Source of the DNA: Azospirillum sp.
GTDB taxonomy: Bacteria; Pseudomonadota; Alphaproteobacteria; Azospirillales; Azospirillaceae
Length of the DNA stretch: 53,716 bases
Assembly (NCBI GenBank): GCA_027486405.1
Contig: JAIXPD010000093.1
Location: 1-53,716 of the forward strand
Direction: 5' to 3'
The position numbers and the translations under genes were made by a program. Of the stretch, positions 43,704-52,690 are shown piece after piece (within the stretch, counting starts at the first letter, position 1; every line of letters begins with the position of its first letter). The notes below the pieces were generated by a model. It worked only from the letters and a program-made list of their open reading frames with translations. It did not search any database and was not told the DNA's origin.

Positions 43704-44150
43704 ATGATAAAGAATTCATGGCCGGGATGGACGGAATGGAAATTATTATCCAATGTTTTTGAATCGGAATTGGAATTAGAAAATCACGATATGCCCCATG
43801 CGCCAGGATGTTATATTGTTGGTTCTGGTTGCAGTATTTCTCGTGCTCGCCACCGTGATGTTGAAGGTATATTGACTGTTGGTAAAGCGTCGTTTCTTCG
43901 TCAACGCATCGCGCGGTTTTGGCATTGCGCCAACAATCCGAACTCATTCGGTCATATGGCGGGGGTGCGATACCGCGAGCTTGGCATGAGTCAGCGATTC
44001 CCGCTGGAGCGTTTGCGGATTTGTTGGTGCAACACTGGGAGTGAAAGAGAAGCGGCTATGGTTGAAGCCTCTTTGCTCAGGGAGTATCGGCTTTACCATC
44101 TTGAAAATCCTCCTTTGAACTACAACGCGCCAAACCCAATATCCGCATAA
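43704..44150 (+). CDS. Stand-alone GIY-YIG domain protein
   Basis: The 148-residue protein fits the GIY-YIG nuclease fold. GCYIV (35-39) takes the place of the first GIY strand and LTVGKASFLRQRIARF (57-72) takes the place of YIG-K-x-LR-R. The candidate catalytic Glu-121 lies in EREAAMVEASLLREY, before NPPLNY. No other domain is present. Base composition in the first half is clearly A+T-richer than the neighbours, which suggests horizontal transfer. It could be a homing-type, restriction-type or repair nuclease; function is not known. Confidence 0.7.
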   Translation: MIKNSWPGWTEWKLLSNVFESELELENHDMPHAPGCYIVGSGCSISRARHRDVEGILTVGKASFLRQRIARFWHCANNPNSFGHMAGVRYRELGMSQRFPLERLRICWCNTGSEREAAMVEASLLREYRLYHLENPPLNYNAPNPISA

Positions 44151-44203
44151 TATCAACGGATACAGAAGGGATCGGTCTTCGACATGACGAATTTTTTGGT
44201 TGT

Positions 44204-44890
44204 ATGGCTATGAACGGGATGAGAATGCCGCGCGCGGTCCTGTATGATTGGGACAACACCCTGGTGGACAATTGGGGAACCGTCCGCGCGGCGCTGAATC
44301 ACGCCCTGGACGCGTTCGGCCTGCCGACCTGGGACGAGGAGGAGGCGCGCGTCCGCATCAAGCAATCGCTGCGCGACAGCTTCCCGCGCATCTTTGGCGA
44401 GCGTTGGACCGAGGCGCGCGATCTCTTCTACGCCTATTTCGCCGCCCACCATCTGGATCATCTGCGCCCGCTGCCGGGGGCGGAGGATCTGTTGCGCCGT
44501 TTTGCCGAACGCGGCGTCTATCAGGCGGTGGTGTCGAACAAGACCGGAAAATTCCTGCGGGCGGAGGCCGAGGCGCTGGGCTGGACCGGTTTTTTCGGGG
44601 CGCTGGTCGGCGCGCAGGACGCCCCGTTCGACAAGCCGCACATCGCCCCGGTGCGGATGGCGTTGGGGCCGTCGGGGCTGGAACCGGGGCCGCAGGTCTG
44701 GTTTCTCGGCGACGCGGACATCGATATGGAATGCGCCCATGGCGCGGGGTTGCTTCCGGTGCTAATAGGTCAGGGCGAGGGGAGCGGGTTCGACCGTTTT
44801 CCCCCTGCCCATCGTCACGCCGATTGTGCAGCCTTGTGTGGCTTGGTTGGCGTGGGTGGTGATACCATATCCGTCCAGTCGGGTGTTTGA
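44204..44890 (+). CDS. HAD-family phosphatase
   Basis: The 228-residue HAD-IA hydrolase has motif I YDWDNTLVD (Asp-15 and Asp-17), a helical cap, motif II VVSNKTG, the motif III lysine in DKPHIAP and motif IV FLGDADIDME. It resembles phosphoglycolate phosphatases, but the substrate is unknown. Several in-frame ATGs lie at the start (44204, 44219, 44225) and the true one is uncertain. It is directly upstream of hfq and hflX. Confidence 0.92.
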   Translation: MAMNGMRMPRAVLYDWDNTLVDNWGTVRAALNHALDAFGLPTWDEEEARVRIKQSLRDSFPRIFGERWTEARDLFYAYFAAHHLDHLRPLPGAEDLLRRFAERGVYQAVVSNKTGKFLRAEAEALGWTGFFGALVGAQDAPFDKPHIAPVRMALGPSGLEPGPQVWFLGDADIDMECAHGAGLLPVLIGQGEGSGFDRFPPAHRHADCAALCGLVGVGGDTISVQSGV

Positions 44891-44985
44891 TCGGGTCTTC
44901 GGCGGACCGGGTCGGACACCGTGGGCTTACGCGGATCGGCTTTGTGCAGGCCGATCCCAAGAACATTCAAGAAGGGGGCATGTGT

Positions 44986-45234
44986 ATGTCTGAAAAAAGC
45001 CAGAACGTGCAGGACGTGTTTCTCAACCACGTCCGCAAGAACAAGACTCCCGTAACCGTCTTTCTCGTGAACGGCGTGAAACTTCAGGGCATCATCACCT
45101 GGTTTGACAATTTCTCCGTGCTGCTGCGCCGCGATGCTCATTCGCAACTGGTCTACAAGCACGCGATTTCGACGGTGATGCCGGCCCACCCGATCCAACT
45201 TTTCGAACCGCCGAAGGAAGGCGAGAGCGCCTGA
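44986..45234 (+). CDS. hfq: RNA chaperone Hfq
   Basis: The 82-residue Hfq shows Sm1 (NVQDVFLNHVRKNKTPVTVFLVNGVKLQG) and Sm2 with the YKHAIST version of the KH motif. It forms hexamers that pair small RNAs with mRNAs. The start at 44986 has GAAGGGGG seven bases upstream; a nearer ATG at 44980 would have no spacing. hflX follows after four bases, the classical hfq-hflX order. No long acidic C-terminal tail is present. Confidence 0.98.
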   Translation: MSEKSQNVQDVFLNHVRKNKTPVTVFLVNGVKLQGIITWFDNFSVLLRRDAHSQLVYKHAISTVMPAHPIQLFEPPKEGESA

Positions 45235-45238
45235 TCCC

Positions 45239-46555
45239 ATGACCAATGACGAAGGTGCAGCGCCGCTTGGCGCTGGCCGGGTGATTGTGGTCCACCCCGT
45301 CCTCCGCAGCGAGGCGGACGGGGTGTCTCGCCCCCCCGAATCCTGCTTGGAAGAGGCGATCGGCCTTGCCCAGGCAATTGAGTTGGATGTCATCCACGCC
45401 GAATGCGTGAAGGTCAACCGGCCCCAGCCCGCGACCCTGCTCGGGTCCGGGACGGTGGAGCATCTGGCCGAACTGGTGACGGAGCTTGAAGCGACGCTGG
45501 TCATTCTGGACCACGCGCTGTCACCGGTGCAGCAACGCAATCTGGAACGCGCGCTCAAGGCCAAGGTGATCGACCGCACCGGCCTGATCCTGGAGATTTT
45601 CGGTGCGCGCGCCCGCACGCGCGAAGGCATGCTCCAGGTCGAGTTGGCGTCGCTGACCTATCAGAAATCCCGACTGGTCCGGTCCTGGACCCACTTGGAA
45701 CGCCAGCGCGGCGGGTTCGGCTTTCTGGGCGGCCCCGGCGAATCGCAGCTTGAGATGGACCGCCGTCTGATCGGCGACCGCATCATCAAGATCAAAAAGG
45801 AACTGGACGAGGTGCGGCGCACCCGTGGCCTGCACCGCAAGGCGCGGGCGAAGGTTCCCTATCCGGTGGTGGCGCTGGTCGGCTACACCAACGCCGGGAA
45901 ATCCACCCTGTTCAACCGGTTGGCCAACGCCGACGTGTTCGCCAAGGATCTGCTGTTCGCCACGTTGGATCCGACCATGCGGCAGGTGACGTTGCCGTCG
46001 GGGCGCAAGGTGATCCTGTCCGACACGGTGGGGTTCATCTCCGACTTGCCGCACGGTCTGGTCGCCGCCTTCCGCGCGACGCTGGAGGAGGTGGACGCCG
46101 CCGACATCATCCTGCACGTCCGCGACATCGCCCACATCGACACCGACGCCCAGCGGGCCGACGTGTACGAGGTGTTGGGCGACATGGGGCTGGATCCGGA
46201 CAGCGACGACCGGGTGATCGAGGTTCTGAACAAGATCGATGCCCTGGACGCGGACAGCCGGGCGGCGCTGTTGACCGCAACCGCCCGCAACCCGCGCGCG
46301 GTCGCGGTGTCGGCCTGGACCGGGGAGGGGATCGACGCGCTCGACCGCCTGCTGGACGAGCGGATGAACGCCCATCGCCAGGTCGTCACCCTCGACATCG
46401 CGCTGGGCGATGGGGCCGCGCTGGCGTGGCTCTACGCCAAGGGCGAGGTGCTGGAGCGTGAGGACGATGAGGATCTGGCCCATCTCAAGGTCGCCATCGA
46501 TCCGGCCGATCTGGCGCGGTTCGAAAAGCGGTTTCTGCAACAGCCCGATCCCTGA
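45239..46555 (+). CDS. hflX: Ribosome-associated GTPase HflX
   Basis: The 438-residue protein has the HflX N-terminal domain (NRPQPATLLGSGTVEHLAELV and LSPVQQRNLERALKAKVIDRTGLILEIF), a coiled-coil linker and the G domain with GYTNAGKSTLFN, DTVGFISDLPHGLVAAFRATLEE and NKID. It splits stalled or hibernating ribosomes under stress. It is co-transcribed with hfq. The stop is inside a 16-bp tandem duplication. Confidence 0.98.
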   Translation: MTNDEGAAPLGAGRVIVVHPVLRSEADGVSRPPESCLEEAIGLAQAIELDVIHAECVKVNRPQPATLLGSGTVEHLAELVTELEATLVILDHALSPVQQRNLERALKAKVIDRTGLILEIFGARARTREGMLQVELASLTYQKSRLVRSWTHLERQRGGFGFLGGPGESQLEMDRRLIGDRIIKIKKELDEVRRTRGLHRKARAKVPYPVVALVGYTNAGKSTLFNRLANADVFAKDLLFATLDPTMRQVTLPSGRKVILSDTVGFISDLPHGLVAAFRATLEEVDAADIILHVRDIAHIDTDAQRADVYEVLGDMGLDPDSDDRVIEVLNKIDALDADSRAALLTATARNPRAVAVSAWTGEGIDALDRLLDERMNAHRQVVTLDIALGDGAALAWLYAKGEVLEREDDEDLAHLKVAIDPADLARFEKRFLQQPDP

Positions 46556-46582
46556 TCGAGTTCTGGCCTGATCGAGGTCTGG
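46551..46582 (+). repeat. 16-bp tandem duplication over the hflX stop codon
   Basis: CCTGATCGAGTTCTGG is followed directly by CCTGATCGAGGTCTGG (one mismatch). The first copy holds the hflX TGA. Confidence 0.85.
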
Positions 46583-46665
46583 GCGGGCAGAGCCGCAGAT
46601 CACGGATGACGCGGGGGCGGCGGGGACGGCATAATGCGCCCACCGCCACCGCTTCCGGGTTGTTC

Positions 46666-47256
46666 GTGCGCGTTCGTTCCGTATTCTGGCCCCTCGCCGT
46701 CGCGTTGGCCGTTCCCGTTCTTGTGATCGATCCGGCGACGGCGCAAACCCCGCCGAACGGGCCTGTTCGGCTGCCTTTTCCCCCCGGATACGTCGAGGAA
46801 CCGGAAAACCCGCCGGAAGACCCGCTGCCGCCGCTGCCGCGTGAGTTTGACATCGCTCCCGTTGAGCCGATCTATGAGGCACCGGACGCGGTTGAGTTGT
46901 TGAAGGCTTGCAACCAACCGACCTTCACCGATTGCTTTCGGCTCTGGCGGCCACCACCGCCCCCGCCACCCCCACCGCCCCCGGCCGAACCGGATCCCAC
47001 CCTGGCGCGCCGTTCCCCGCCCGATCCCAACGCGCCGCGCGAACCGGCCAAAGGCGGCCCCGTGCCCCCACCGCCCCCCAACCCCGCGCGCGACGCGGCG
47101 GCGGCCGAAGCCGACAAGGCGACGTTCGACGCGCTGGCCAAGGCGTTGAAGGACAGCGGTTTGGAAGGCAAGGTTTTTTTGACCAACCCGGCGGGTGATG
47201 GTCCAACGCTGCGCCTGGACAGCACCCCGGCCAAGGGACCACCCAAGAAACCCTGA
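46666..47256 (+). CDS. Proline-rich secreted or periplasmic protein
   Basis: From GTG 46666 the 196-residue protein has a good signal peptide (RVRSVFWPLAVALAVPVLVIDPATA-QT). It then has a Pro/Glu-rich region, a short segment with two cysteines (KACNQPTFTDCFRLW), a polyproline run of about 11 residues, a second Pro-rich stretch and a C-terminal helix (DKATFDALAKALKDSGLEGKV). ATG 46606 would add 20 residues before the signal. It resembles envelope-spanning linker proteins; no family is recognised. The stop lies in a triple 14-bp repeat. Confidence 0.65.
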   Translation: MRVRSVFWPLAVALAVPVLVIDPATAQTPPNGPVRLPFPPGYVEEPENPPEDPLPPLPREFDIAPVEPIYEAPDAVELLKACNQPTFTDCFRLWRPPPPPPPPPPPAEPDPTLARRSPPDPNAPREPAKGGPVPPPPPNPARDAAAAEADKATFDALAKALKDSGLEGKVFLTNPAGDGPTLRLDSTPAKGPPKKP

Positions 47257-47288
47257 CCGGAAAACCCTGACCGGAAAACCCTGGCCGG
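47248..47288 (+). repeat. 14-bp triple tandem repeat over a stop codon
   Basis: AAACCCTGACCGGA occurs twice perfectly (47248-47261, 47262-47275) and a third time with one change (47276-47288). The first unit contains the stop codon of the proline-rich protein gene. Confidence 0.88.
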
Positions 47289-47322
47289 GCGGCTGGGGCT
47301 TCAGGTCACGGCGATTCTGACC

Positions 47323-47994
47323 TCAGGCATAGGCGGTTTGACGACCCGGCCATCCCACCCAGGCGTTTTGCGCCCGGCACGCCAATTCGGCACGGCGCGC
47401 GGCCTCATCGCTCAACGCCGCCGGGGCGCGCCCGCGAATCCAATCGTTGCAGGCAATGTCGATCAGCAAAACGATGCGCTGCTCGTCCGTGGCGTTGTCC
47501 ACCATGTGCGGAAAGGTGAAATCCCCGGTCCACACCACCCCCTCAGGGTAGGCAACGGCTTCGTGGCCGATGAGCGTTTTCGCCCCGGCTGGTGCCTGGA
47601 TGGGGAGGATGAGCCGACTTTCCGCCAGATGAAGCGCCTGGTTGTCGTAATGCCACCTCAATGCGCCCCGGGGGGATTGACGGCTGATGTGGCAACTCAG
47701 AACCGTGCAGTCGAGACGGGCCAGAAACGCCCGGACGCTGGGCAGCCGGTCCAGGATCGGGGTCGCTGTGCCCGCCTCGTCCTGCGGCTTGTGAAGCGGC
47801 GGGCGATCCACCAGGGGGATGCTGGTCCAACTGCCATCGCCGCCGAAGCAGAACCGATGCTCGGCCCCCAGAGTGGCGTCCAGAGCAGCGAATTCCGCGC
47901 GCATCGCCGCAATGTCCGTGGGCAGGTCAAGCGGCGCGTGCAGCATCAGGCCGCTGCCGATGGTGTGTTCATCCCATGGGAGCATCGGTGCCAT
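47323..47994 (-). CDS. Aspartyl/asparaginyl beta-hydroxylase-like protein
   Basis: The 223-residue protein has the cupin-like jelly roll of the Asp/Asn hydroxylase family. One iron-binding region is LRWHYDNQALHLAESRLILPIQAP and the second is FPHMVDNATDEQRIVLLIDI. These are 2-oxoglutarate- and Fe(II)-dependent oxygenases; the target is unknown. ATG 47994 is chosen, with TTG 48000 and ATG 47985 as alternatives. It is divergent from the inositol monophosphatase-type gene with a gap of about 190 bp. Confidence 0.85.
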   Translation of the reverse strand: MAPMLPWDEHTIGSGLMLHAPLDLPTDIAAMRAEFAALDATLGAEHRFCFGGDGSWTSIPLVDRPPLHKPQDEAGTATPILDRLPSVRAFLARLDCTVLSCHISRQSPRGALRWHYDNQALHLAESRLILPIQAPAGAKTLIGHEAVAYPEGVVWTGDFTFPHMVDNATDEQRIVLLIDIACNDWIRGRAPAALSDEAARRAELACRAQNAWVGWPGRQTAYA

Positions 47995-48185
47995 CCTCAA
48001 TCGTCTCCGCGCTGCCCTTTCCTAACAACCTCAACCGGCAAAGGCCAGCGGGGCGCGCTGGAATCGGTGCAGGACACAAGGTCACACGGGGCAATCATCG
48101 GGACAACCGTCGGCCTTGCCGCCCGCCACCCAACCGCGCCATTCTGGCGGGGTGGCCCGATCACGACCAAGGCGAGACGTTTCCC

Positions 48186-49013
48186 GTGACCCATTCCAGT
48201 GTTCCCCCGGCCGATCTTCCCGACATCGAACAGGTTTCGGCGCTGATTCGCAGCGTTGCCAAGACCGAAATCCTGCCTTGGTTCCGCAATCTCGACGCGT
48301 CGGCGATTCGGGAGAAGACCGGCCCGCTCGATCTGGTGACAAAGGCGGACGAGGCGGCGGAACGCGCCCTGACGCCTGCCCTGGCCGCCCTGCTGCCCGG
48401 CAGCCGGGTGGTGGGGGAGGAAGCCGCGTCGGAGGATGAGGGGGTGTTCGCCCATCTCGACGGCGACGATCCGGTGTGGATCATCGATCCGGTCGATGGA
48501 ACGATGAATTTCGCCCAGGGCCGTCCGCTTTTCGCGGTCATCGTTGCGCTGGTCCGGCGTGGGGAAACCATCGCCGGATGGATTCACGATCCGATGGACG
48601 GGCGCATGGCCACGGCGGTCAAGGGCGGCGGCGCGTGGCTGGACGGGCGGCGGGTGCGGGTGGCCGATGCGGTTCCCCTGCCGTCGATGGTGTGCGCGCT
48701 GTCCACCCGCTTCTGCGGCGACGCGCTCGCCACCCGGTTGGAGGAGCGGGCCAAGGCGGTCGGCGAGCGCGTGAATCTGTCCAGCGCGGCGCAGGAGTAT
48801 CTGCGGCTGTTGGAGGGGCGGGCGCACGCCTCCCTTTATCACCGGCTGATGCCGTGGGATCACGCCGCCGGGATTCTGCTGCACGCCGAAGCGGGCGGTT
48901 TCGCGGCCCTGGCCGATGGATCGCCCTACCGGCCGACGTTGCGCAGCGGCAGCCTGCTGGCCGCGCCCGACGCCGAAAGCTGGCACGTCCTGCGCGATCA
49001 CCTGTTCGGGTGA
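48186..49013 (+). CDS. Inositol monophosphatase-family phosphatase
   Basis: The 275-residue protein has the metal-binding motifs of the family: GEEAASEDEG, WIIDPVDGTMNF and, near the C-terminus, PWDHAAGILLHAEAGG. Relatives dephosphorylate inositol-1-phosphate, histidinol phosphate or PAP. The start is GTG 48186 with AAGGCGAG upstream; the frame is open further left without family similarity. It converges with the universal stress protein gene. Confidence 0.93.
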   Translation: MTHSSVPPADLPDIEQVSALIRSVAKTEILPWFRNLDASAIREKTGPLDLVTKADEAAERALTPALAALLPGSRVVGEEAASEDEGVFAHLDGDDPVWIIDPVDGTMNFAQGRPLFAVIVALVRRGETIAGWIHDPMDGRMATAVKGGGAWLDGRRVRVADAVPLPSMVCALSTRFCGDALATRLEERAKAVGERVNLSSAAQEYLRLLEGRAHASLYHRLMPWDHAAGILLHAEAGGFAALADGSPYRPTLRSGSLLAAPDAESWHVLRDHLFG

Positions 49014-49037
49014 GCGGACGGGGCGCGGCCGCGCCGG

Positions 49038-49862
49038 TCAGTGCGACAGCAGGACCGGCAGCGGCGTGTGGTCGAGCACGGTGCGGGTCGCCCCGCCCAG
49101 CACCAGTTCGCGCAGGCGGGAATGGCCATAGGCCCCCATCACCAGCAGATCCGCCCCAATCTCCGCCGCGCAGGCCAGAATGAGGTCGCCGACCTCCCCA
49201 CCCAGCGCGGCGGCGGGGTGATGGCGGGCGGACACGCCATGGCGGGCCAGCCATTCGACCAGGGCCAGCCCATCGTCGTGCGCGCGGCCCGGCGCGTCGA
49301 TGGTCAGCACGGTCACGCGCTCCGCCTCCTCCAGAAAGGGCATGGCGTTGCGCACGGCGCGGGCCGATTCGCGGCTGTTCTTCGAGGCGATCAGAACGTT
49401 GCGCCCGATCGGCGCGTCGGCCGGTTGCACCGGCGGCAGCAGCAGGGTGGGGCCGACGCTTTCCAACGGCAACCGGTCCGGCGCGTGCAGCGCCACCCGC
49501 TCGCCCGACCGCTGTGCGGCGGATTGGGCGATGATGGTGAGGTCGGCGTAGGGGCTGCGCTCCGCCAGCAGGGCGAGGTGGTCGCCCTCCTCGACCGTCC
49601 AGGAATGGGGCAGGCCCGCCAGCGCCGTTTGCACCTCCGCCTCGATCCGTTCGGCGTTCTCGTGCGCGATGGCGGTGGCCTCGGCGATGTAGCCATAGGA
49701 GGCGGCGCGGCCGGTCGCCCCGGCGGGCATGGACACCGGGGTGGCGATGTAGAGCGCCTGGACATGGGCGGCAAAGCGCTTGGCCAGCGCGACAGCGACC
49801 GCCAGGCGTGTGGCGTGGGCGTCGTCGTTGGCCATGTGCAGCAGAATGGTCTTGATCGGCAT
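49038..49862 (-). CDS. Universal stress protein, tandem UspA domains
   Basis: The 274-residue protein has two UspA folds (about 1-145 and 150-274). The second keeps the ATP-binding signature MGAYGHSRLRELVLGGATRTVL, while the first is degenerate. Such proteins respond to starvation and oxidative stress in the cytoplasm. It is transcribed alone on the minus strand, downstream of the thi operon. Confidence 0.93.
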   Translation of the reverse strand: MPIKTILLHMANDDAHATRLAVAVALAKRFAAHVQALYIATPVSMPAGATGRAASYGYIAEATAIAHENAERIEAEVQTALAGLPHSWTVEEGDHLALLAERSPYADLTIIAQSAAQRSGERVALHAPDRLPLESVGPTLLLPPVQPADAPIGRNVLIASKNSRESARAVRNAMPFLEEAERVTVLTIDAPGRAHDDGLALVEWLARHGVSARHHPAAALGGEVGDLILACAAEIGADLLVMGAYGHSRLRELVLGGATRTVLDHTPLPVLLSH

Positions 49863-49955
49863 CCCACACTCTCCCGGTTTGGTCGAACCCGCTGGTTCTG
49901 ATTCCGTCCTGATGGTCCTGTCAACCGGGGCTGGTCAACCGGGCCAAAACGGACA

Positions 49956-49988
49956 GCGGGGCGTCACCCGCTAGTGGTAACGCCCCGC
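49956..49988 (-). terminator. Hairpin between the thi operon and the Usp gene
   Basis: GCGGGGCGTCAC (49956-49967) and GTAACGCCCCGC (49977-49988) pair over 12 positions with one mismatch. There is no T-run. It is in the right place to end the thi transcript. Confidence 0.4.
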
Positions 49989-50033
49989 CGCACCGGATGG
50001 CAATGGTCCGTCGTTAGCCTGCGCGGTTGGGCC

Positions 50034-50075
50034 GCGTCAGGCGGGCGGTGTCAGGCAGGCGGTGTCAGGCTGCCC
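50034..50075 (-). repeat. 14-bp triple tandem repeat after the thiY stop codon
   Basis: Three units related to GTGTCAGGCAGGCG (plus-strand reading) start at 50034, 50048 and 50062. They lie directly after the minus-strand thiY stop. Confidence 0.75.
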
Positions 50076-50078
50076 GCG

Positions 50079-51020
50079 TCACTTCACGACGACGGCGTAG
50101 CGCTCCACCGGCTCCACCGTCTTGATCAGGCCGCGCGCCTTCAGGAACTCGGCAAAGCGGGTGTAGCGGGCGGCGTCGAGCGCGGCCGGGCTGTGGGAGA
50201 AGCGGGGCAGGGTGTCGGCCCAGGCGCGGCGGTTCAACTCGTCGTTCAGCTCCGGGCGGCCCTTGACGAAGGCGACCTGCGCCTCTTCCGGGTGGTTGAG
50301 GATGTAGAGGGTGGCGCGTTCCACCGCGTCGAGGAAGCGCTTGATGCGGCCGTCGGCGGTCTTGTCCTTGTGGGCGACGACGATCAGCTCGTCATAGGCG
50401 GGAACGCCCTCTTCCTCCGGGTAGAAGGCCCGGCCCGGATGCTTTTCGATGTCCATCTGGTTGAGTTCGAAGTTGCGGAACGCGCCCAGCACCGCATCGA
50501 CCTGCCCGGACAGCAGCGACGGCGACAGCGAGAAGTTGACGTTCACCAGCGTCACGTCCTTCAGGCTCAGCCCGTGCTTTTCCAGCATCGCGCCCAGCAG
50601 GGCGTCTTCGAACCCGGCGATGGAATAGCCGACCTTGCGGCCCTTCAGGTCCTTCAGGCTCTTCACCGGCCCGTCGCGCAGCACGACCAAGGAGTTCAGC
50701 GGGGTGGACACCAGCGTGCCGACGCGGACCAGCGGCAGCCCTTCCGACACCTGGATGATCTGCTGCGGCTGGTAGGAGATCGCCAGATCGGCCCCACCGG
50801 CGGCCACCAGCTTGGGCGGGTCGTTGGGGTCGGCGGGGGCGGTCAGGGTCACGTCCAGCCCGGCGTCCTTGAAGAAGCCCTTTTCCTGGGCGACGATCAG
50901 CGGGGCGTGGTCGGGGTTCACGAACCAATCCAGCATCACCGACAGCTTGTCCTGCGCGACGGCGGGGGCGGCGGCGAGCAGACCGGCGACGATGGCGGTC
51001 ATGGTGAACAGGCGCTTCAT
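50079..51020 (-). CDS. thiY: Thiamine-precursor (HMP-type) ABC substrate-binding protein
   Basis: The 313-residue periplasmic protein has a signal peptide (KRLFTMTAIVAGLLAAAPAVAQ) and an NMT1/THI5-like domain. Its segments include LSVMLDWFVNPDHAPLIVAQEKGFFKDAGLDV, GADLAISYQPQQIIQVSEGLPL and FYPEEEGVPAYDELIVV. This family binds formylaminopyrimidine or HMP for thiamine salvage. It is the third gene of the operon behind a TPP riboswitch, which strongly supports this role. Start 51020 gives the signal peptide. Confidence 0.93.
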   Translation of the reverse strand: MKRLFTMTAIVAGLLAAAPAVAQDKLSVMLDWFVNPDHAPLIVAQEKGFFKDAGLDVTLTAPADPNDPPKLVAAGGADLAISYQPQQIIQVSEGLPLVRVGTLVSTPLNSLVVLRDGPVKSLKDLKGRKVGYSIAGFEDALLGAMLEKHGLSLKDVTLVNVNFSLSPSLLSGQVDAVLGAFRNFELNQMDIEKHPGRAFYPEEEGVPAYDELIVVAHKDKTADGRIKRFLDAVERATLYILNHPEEAQVAFVKGRPELNDELNRRAWADTLPRFSHSPAALDAARYTRFAEFLKARGLIKTVEPVERYAVVVK

Positions 51021-51051
51021 CGAGCGGAATCCTTTTTCTGCAACAAACGGG

Positions 51052-51819
51052 TCAGTCATCGGAGGGTTGGGTTTCCACCTGCCAGGCGGTGGCGCGGCGG
51101 GCCAGCGCGTCCACGGCGGCGTAGAGCGTCACCGCGAACAGGCCAAGCACCAGCACGGCGGCGAACAGCAGGTCGATTTGCATGCGGGCGTTGGCGTGCA
51201 GCATCAGATAGCCAAGGCCGGAGGAGGAGCCGACCCATTCGCCGATCACCGCCCCGATGGGGGCGACGGCGGCGGCCACCCGCAACCCCGACCAGAAGGC
51301 GGGTTGGGCGGCGGGCAGGCGGATCACCCACAGCGTGGCCGCCGGGGTGGCCCCCATGGTGCGGGCCAGATCGAGCCATCCCGGTTCGGTCCGCCGCAAG
51401 CCGTCGAACAGCGCGGTCGTCACCGGGAAATAGATGATGAGGATGGCCATGGCGACCTTGGACAGCATGCCATAGCCCAGCCACAGCACCAGCAATGGGG
51501 CCAGGGCGAAGACCGGGATGGCCTGGCTGACCACCAGCACCGGCATCAACCAGCGCCGGGCCGTGCGGAAGCGGGCCAGCGACAGGGCGCTGATGCCCCC
51601 CAGCAGCACACCACCGATCAGGCCCAGCAGGATTTCGGTCAGGGTGGTCAGGCCGTGGCTGGCCAACACGGCCGCCTGCCGTTGCATCGCCTCGGCCACC
51701 GCCAGCGGTCCCGGCAGCAGATAGCGCGGCGCGGCGGTGGCCCAGACCACGGCCTGCCACGCGCCCAGCAGCGCCGCCAGCGTCACCAGCGTGCGGCCCA
51801 GGGGGGCAAGCGCGCTCAT
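51052..51819 (-). CDS. thiX: Thiamine-precursor ABC transporter permease
   Basis: The 255-residue BPD_transp_1 permease has about six membrane helices and the EAA-type loop LARTMGATPAATLWVIRLPAAQPAFWSGLRVAA. It starts with ATG overlapping the end of the ATPase gene (ATGA at 51816-51819), showing tight coupling, and thiY follows 31 bp later. It forms the membrane channel of the pyrimidine-precursor importer. Confidence 0.93.
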   Translation of the reverse strand: MSALAPLGRTLVTLAALLGAWQAVVWATAAPRYLLPGPLAVAEAMQRQAAVLASHGLTTLTEILLGLIGGVLLGGISALSLARFRTARRWLMPVLVVSQAIPVFALAPLLVLWLGYGMLSKVAMAILIIYFPVTTALFDGLRRTEPGWLDLARTMGATPAATLWVIRLPAAQPAFWSGLRVAAAVAPIGAVIGEWVGSSSGLGYLMLHANARMQIDLLFAAVLVLGLFAVTLYAAVDALARRATAWQVETQPSDD

Positions 51820-52544
51820 GCGTCCAACCGGCGCAGCAATTCGGCTTGAAGCGCCAGGAGGCTGGCGTCATCGGCCCGGCGGGGCGCGCGGCCGGGCGGG
51901 GTCAGCGCCGGGCCGACACTGGCGGGCCGCCCGGTCATCACATGCAGCCGGTCGCCGATGCGCAGTGCCTCCAGCGGGTCGTGCGTGACCATCAGCACGG
52001 TGCGCCCGGCCAGCGTTTCCGCCGCCGTGTCCTGCAACCGCAGCCGGGTCAGCGCGTCGAGCGCGGAAAAGGGTTCGTCCATCAGCACCAGCGGCTTGTC
52101 TTCCATCAGCGTGCGGGCCAGCGCCACCCGCTGCCGCTGCCCGCCCGACAGGGTGGCCGGGCGGTCGGCCTCGCGCCCGGCCAGCCCGACCCGCTCCAGC
52201 AGGGCGGCGGCGCGGGCGGCCTGTTCCGGGGTGATGCGGGTGCGGCGCAGCCGGTCGCCCAACAGCACATTGTCCAGCACCGACAGCCAGGGCAGCAGCA
52301 AATCCTGTTGCGCCATGTAGGCGACGCGCCCGGCCAGGGGCAGACCGTCGCTGGTCTCCACCCGCGTCGGGGCTTCCGGCTCCGCCAACCCGGCGAGCAC
52401 GCGCAGCAGGGTGGTTTTGCCGACACCGCTCGGCCCCAGCAGGCAGGTGGTGAGGCCCGCCTCCAGCGTCAGGCTGAGATCAGAAAACAGACAGGTGCCG
52501 CCATAGGTCAGGCGGGCCGACGTCACCCGCACGGCCAGACTCAT
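51816..52544 (-). CDS. thiZ: Thiamine-precursor ABC transporter ATP-binding protein
   Basis: From ATG 52544 the protein has 242 residues, the normal length. It has Walker A LLGPSGVGKTT, Q-loop YMAQQDLLLPW, signature LSGGQRQRVALARTL, Walker B LVLMDEPFSALD and the H-switch MVTHDP. The frame is open to ATG 52682, which would add 46 low-complexity Ser/Pro/Gln-rich residues and start only about 10 nt after the riboswitch. The shorter start leaves an expression platform of about 150 nt. A 15-bp tandem duplication lies just upstream of the chosen ATG. Confidence 0.93.
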   Translation of the reverse strand: MSLAVRVTSARLTYGGTCLFSDLSLTLEAGLTTCLLGPSGVGKTTLLRVLAGLAEPEAPTRVETSDGLPLAGRVAYMAQQDLLLPWLSVLDNVLLGDRLRRTRITPEQAARAAALLERVGLAGREADRPATLSGGQRQRVALARTLMEDKPLVLMDEPFSALDALTRLRLQDTAAETLAGRTVLMVTHDPLEALRIGDRLHVMTGRPASVGPALTPPGRAPRRADDASLLALQAELLRRLDA

Positions 52545-52545
52545 C

Positions 52546-52575
52546 GTTTGACCCGCCGGGGTTTGACCCGCCGGA
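52546..52575 (-). repeat. 15-bp tandem duplication upstream of thiZ
   Basis: GTTTGACCCGCCGGG is followed by GTTTGACCCGCCGGA (plus-strand reading). If the longer thiZ start is used it encodes a repeated PAGQT. Confidence 0.8.
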
Positions 52576-52690
52576 CGCGCTTGCGGCTGACCGTTGGCGG
52601 ATGGTGGCGATGCCGAGGCGGATGATGGGTTGGACGAGACGCCCGCAACGCGGTCGGTCTGGTCCAGATCGGTCTGGGTCATGGTGGCTC

